Source: Gemmatimonadota bacterium
GTDB lineage: Bacteria; Gemmatimonadota; Gemmatimonadetes; Longimicrobiales; Gaopeijiaceae
Assembly (NCBI GenBank): GCA_002731735.1
Contig: PCCM01000006.1
Location: forward strand, 2,303 to 10,006
Direction: 5' to 3'
DNA length: 7,704 nt
In this document: positions 6,012 through 7,704 of the stretch, piece by piece
Layout of the letters: each line of letters opens with the position of its first letter
Numbering within the stretch: position 1 is the first letter of the stretch
The notes under the pieces: generated by a model
Told to the model about the DNA's origin: nothing
The model's input: the letters and a program-made list of their open reading frames with translations, nothing else
Databases searched by the model: none
Position numbers and translations under genes: made by a program

Positions 6012-6740
6012 ATGAGGCCTTTATGGAATTCCAGTCTTTATGTGGTCGCAGGATTTCTGGTCGTGGGGGCACCCGCCTTAGTCTCCGGGCAGGTCGCAGA
6101 TCCCGATGCCACTCGCTTTGAGAATGCGATGGCCACGTTCGCTCGGTACGACGCCAAGAACAGCTTTCCCGCCGATGCGACGGTCTTCGTAGGCAGCTCG
6201 AGCATCGTGGGCTGGGATACTGGGGACCGCTTTCCCGGCATGCCGCTCATCAACCGCGGGTTCGGCGGCTCTCAGATGTCGGACCTGGTTCATTACGTAG
6301 AGGAGACGGTCCTCAGGTACACCCCAAGGACCGTCGTCGTCTACGAAGGCGACAACGACACCAGCGCCGGAAAGCGCAGCCAGCAGCTTCTGGAGGACTA
6401 TCAGGAGTTCGTCGAGGCAGTCCTCACCGCGCAGCCGTCTACGCGGGTCGTCATCCTTTCGATCAAGCCCAGCTTGGCCCGTTGGAACGTATGGCCTGAG
6501 ATGCAAGCTTCGAATGCCGCCATCGAGGCGTACTCCCAGACGGACGCTCGTGTCGACTTCGTGGACGTCGGTACGGCCATGCTCGGGGTAGATGGCCTGC
6601 CGAGGCCTGAACTCTTCGTCGGGGATGGGCTACACATGACCCCGGCCGGATACGATGTCTGGGACGAGATCGTGATGGAGGCTCTGATGCCGGGGGGTAT
6701 GCACGCCCGTCATATGGCCGGCCAGGGGGTTGGCCACTAG
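6012..6740 (+). CDS. Secreted SGNH/GDSL-family hydrolase
   Basis: This is a predicted exported esterase- or acetylesterase-like enzyme of the SGNH fold (Lipase_GDSL_2 group), 242 residues from the ATG at 6012. Residues 1-26 form a signal peptide (basic Arg2, hydrophobic 9-24, likely cut near SGQ). Block I is VFVGSSSIVGW (58-68), with Ser63 at the nucleophile position and Ser62 replacing the Asp of classical GDSL. Block II is NRGFGGSQMSD (81-91), giving the oxyanion glycine. Block III is YEGDND (111-116) with Asn115. Block V is DGLHMTPAGY (205-214) with Asp205 and His208. All four catalytic positions are therefore present. The tail 227-242 is rich in Gly, His and Met, which is unusual but may be a simple extension. 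The gene diverges from the permease and converges on the TetR-type gene. Substrate is not predictable; polysaccharide acetyl groups or lipids are options known for the family. Confidence 0.93.
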   Translation: MRPLWNSSLYVVAGFLVVGAPALVSGQVADPDATRFENAMATFARYDAKNSFPADATVFVGSSSIVGWDTGDRFPGMPLINRGFGGSQMSDLVHYVEETVLRYTPRTVVVYEGDNDTSAGKRSQQLLEDYQEFVEAVLTAQPSTRVVILSIKPSLARWNVWPEMQASNAAIEAYSQTDARVDFVDVGTAMLGVDGLPRPELFVGDGLHMTPAGYDVWDEIVMEALMPGGMHARHMAGQGVGH

Positions 6741-6825
6741 GGCACGTAAGTAGGGCGGCGAGTCGCCGGGGCACGTCACCAGGGCACCCCGCTAGCGCGC
6801 GTCAGGTCGATGCGAACCTTGCTAG
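6741..6825. other. Short convergent intergenic region with a small hairpin and GGCAC repeats
   Basis: It separates two converging genes. CGGCG and CGCCG (6756-6768) form a 5-bp stem with loop AGT, but no T-run follows on either strand, so it is at most a weak terminator. The motif GGGCAC occurs three times, and CGCTAGCG forms a small palindrome near 6790. No coding potential was seen. Confidence 0.4.
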
Positions 6826-7527
6826 TTAGGCGGTCCCCAAGTAGCGCAGGAACATAGAGGCGAGTTCCCCCGCCAGCTCCTGGTCCTCGATCCCGTCGGG
6901 GCGGTTCCCCCATGCGAAGATGAACCGGCTCCTGAGGGTGGCGAACACCTGAAGAGTAGCGAGTCGGACGGCCTGCTCGGGCTCGTCGTGTACGAACTTC
7001 TCCGCTCGAGGCAGTAGTAACAGAATCAGATGATCGGCGACCGTGTTGTCCAACTCCGCCGTCTGGTCCAGGAGATCGTACCCTTCGTGTGTCATCGCGT
7101 GAACCAGGAAGGCACGCAACAGAGACCCGTGCGCTCTCGTCCAAACGACCGCCATTCGCGTGAACTGTGTCAGAATCTCCTTGGGACCTGCAGCGGCCCA
7201 TCGAGGAGCGGAGAGTACCGAGGTCCAGCCCTCCTCGGCCTCGGCCCAAAATCGGATGGCCAGGTAAGCGAGTAGGGCGTCCCTTCCGTCGAAACGGGCG
7301 TAGAACGTCCCCGAGCCCACCCCGGAACGCTTCAGGATCCCCTGCACAGTGGCACCCTCAAGCCCCGACTCCGCGATGAGGTCGTGAGCGGCGGCAATCA
7401 TGCGCTCGAACGAGATGCGGCTCCGCAGCTGACGGGGAAGGCGCACCCCCAGTAGAGGATCTAGTGCGTCTGGGGGCGCTGACTGTTTCTCAGCGGGCTG
7501 GGTCTTTTTCTTGGACGGTCCTTGCAC
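6826..7527 (-). CDS. TetR/AcrR-family transcriptional repressor
   Basis: This is a one-component DNA-binding regulator of 233 residues. The N-terminal 38 residues form a Lys/Pro-rich extension (PSKKKTQPAEK). The TetR DNA-binding domain spans about 38-95: a first helix (ISFERMIAAAHDLIAESG), then the helix-turn-helix ATVQGILKRSGVGSGTFYARF (59-79), whose GTFYARF matches the usual TFYxxF ending, and a following helix GRDALLAYLAIRFW. The remaining 135 residues are helical and variable, as expected for the ligand-binding and dimer region. The start is a GTG at 7527 with GGAG at 7534-7537, 6 nt upstream; a later start at Met43 would cut into the first DNA-binding helix. It likely represses itself or neighbours in response to a small molecule; both ligand and targets are unknown. 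The divergent or adjacent target is not obvious, since its upstream neighbour is also on the minus strand. Confidence 0.92.
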   Translation of the reverse strand: MQGPSKKKTQPAEKQSAPPDALDPLLGVRLPRQLRSRISFERMIAAAHDLIAESGLEGATVQGILKRSGVGSGTFYARFDGRDALLAYLAIRFWAEAEEGWTSVLSAPRWAAAGPKEILTQFTRMAVVWTRAHGSLLRAFLVHAMTHEGYDLLDQTAELDNTVADHLILLLLPRAEKFVHDEPEQAVRLATLQVFATLRSRFIFAWGNRPDGIEDQELAGELASMFLRYLGTA

Positions 7528-7533
7528 AGCTCA

Positions 7534-7537
7534 CTCC
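7534..7537 (-). promoter_or_regulatory. Ribosome binding site supporting the GTG start of the TetR-family gene
   Basis: GGAG on the minus strand lies 6 nt before the GTG at 7527, supporting the full-length start with the Lys-rich extension. Confidence 0.65.
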
Positions 7538-7608
7538 ACCCTGACTCGGATTCGAACAGTAGACCTCGACGTATCGCGACGATCGTCCTGCTTAGAACCC
7601 GTGATAAC

Positions 7609-7624
7609 AATTTGAATTCCAATT
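7609..7624. promoter_or_regulatory. AT-rich 16-bp imperfect palindrome upstream of the TetR-family gene, candidate operator/promoter
   Basis: AATTTGAATTCCAATT matches its own reverse complement at 14 of 16 positions, centred on GAATTC, inside a strikingly AT-rich patch (about 7597-7635) in otherwise GC-rich DNA. On the minus strand GGAATT occurs twice in tandem. TetR-type proteins commonly bind dyads in their own promoter, so this is a reasonable autoregulatory site. No convincing -35/-10 pair was identified. Confidence 0.45.
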
Positions 7625-7635
7625 CCAATAAGGGT

Positions 7636-7664
7636 AGAAAGCCCCCGCACCGCAAGGGTTTTCT
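7636..7664 (-). terminator. Terminator-like hairpin after the right-edge gene
   Basis: On the minus strand AGAAAACCCTTGC and GCGGGGGCTTTCT pair around the loop GGT: 13 positions with two G-U pairs and one A-C mismatch, ending in CTTTCT. It begins 4 nt after the stop at 7668. The stem is better in the minus-strand RNA than in the plus-strand RNA (which has two C-A mismatches), so it fits the minus-strand gene. The U-tract is short, so efficiency is uncertain. Confidence 0.55.
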
Positions 7665-7667
7665 GGC

Positions 7668-7704
7668 TCAGCTCCAGATGTCGAAGAACTCCACGTTCGC
7701 CCCG
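7668..7704 (-). CDS. C-terminal end of a gene cut by the right edge
   Basis: Eleven codons (GANVEFFDIWS) then TGA are visible on the minus strand. All eleven codons end in G or C, matching the coding bias of this genome, and a terminator-like hairpin follows 4 nt later. Nothing can be said about function. An opposite ATG at 7679 could in principle open a plus-strand gene, but it has no ribosome site and would begin right behind the hairpin. Confidence 0.4.
   Translation of the reverse strand, partial: GANVEFFDIWS

Noticed and set aside
6756..6768. Stem CGGCG-AGT-CGCCG as a terminator for the converging genes
   Set aside because: The stem is only 5 bp and no T-run follows on either strand.
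7540..7600. Possible tRNA remnant: GTTCGAATCC on the minus strand resembles a T-loop
   Set aside because: The flanking bases do not form a T-stem, and no anticodon arm or acceptor stem could be built around it.
7601..7613. Similarity of GTGATAACAATTT to part of the lac operator
   Set aside because: The match is short and lacks the operator's symmetry; no LacI-type gene is present, so coincidence is likely.
7461..7655. 64-codon minus-strand frame overlapping the TetR-family start
   Set aside because: It is out of frame with a clear TetR-type gene, crosses the AT-rich candidate promoter and terminator-side DNA, and shows no motif.

Overview
The window looks like a piece of a high-GC bacterial chromosome with dense, GC3-rich genes. 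The best taxonomic hint is one very large MacB/FtsX-type permease with two fused permease halves and no ATPase (ADOP-like). That architecture is typical of Acidobacteriota and Gemmatimonadota. The general protein style fits Gemmatimonadota, but this is inference, since no marker gene is present.

Left block (1-1809, minus strand): a compact, translationally coupled four-gene operon, read from right to left. It holds an alpha/beta hydrolase with a TTG start, an 82-residue helical protein of unknown function (ATGA overlap), a PduO-type cob(I)alamin adenosyltransferase (4-nt gap), and a partial gene that runs off the left edge. The last gene resembles a helical HD-type phosphohydrolase in which the HD pair reads LD.

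Middle-left block (1881-3353, plus strand), divergent from the operon: a small protein combining a helix-turn-helix, a four-cysteine zinc-ribbon-like module and a C-terminal membrane anchor; a DsbA-like thioredoxin-fold lipoprotein with a CGYC active site; and a 69-codon, probably lipidated peptide with two spare cysteines, coupled to it by a TTGA overlap. Together they suggest a cell-envelope thiol or sensing module, though this link is inferred from adjacency only.

Middle-right block (3364-6740): the ADOP-like permease (minus strand) and a secreted SGNH/GDSL-family hydrolase (plus strand) diverge from a 215-bp intergenic region that contains four inverted repeats. Neither the permease's ATPase nor the PadR-type regulator often found beside such permeases is in the window.

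Right block (6741-7704): a convergent TetR-family repressor (minus strand), its AT-rich upstream region with an imperfect palindrome, a terminator-like hairpin, and what is probably the last few codons of another minus-strand gene cut by the right edge.

No rRNA, tRNA, CRISPR, insertion sequence or phage gene was seen, and no stretch above 300 bp is gene-free. I did not find a clear-cut new system. The best candidates for something undescribed are the HTH/zinc-ribbon/membrane protein with its redox-lipoprotein neighbours, and the two unknown proteins locked into the cobalamin adenosyltransferase operon.
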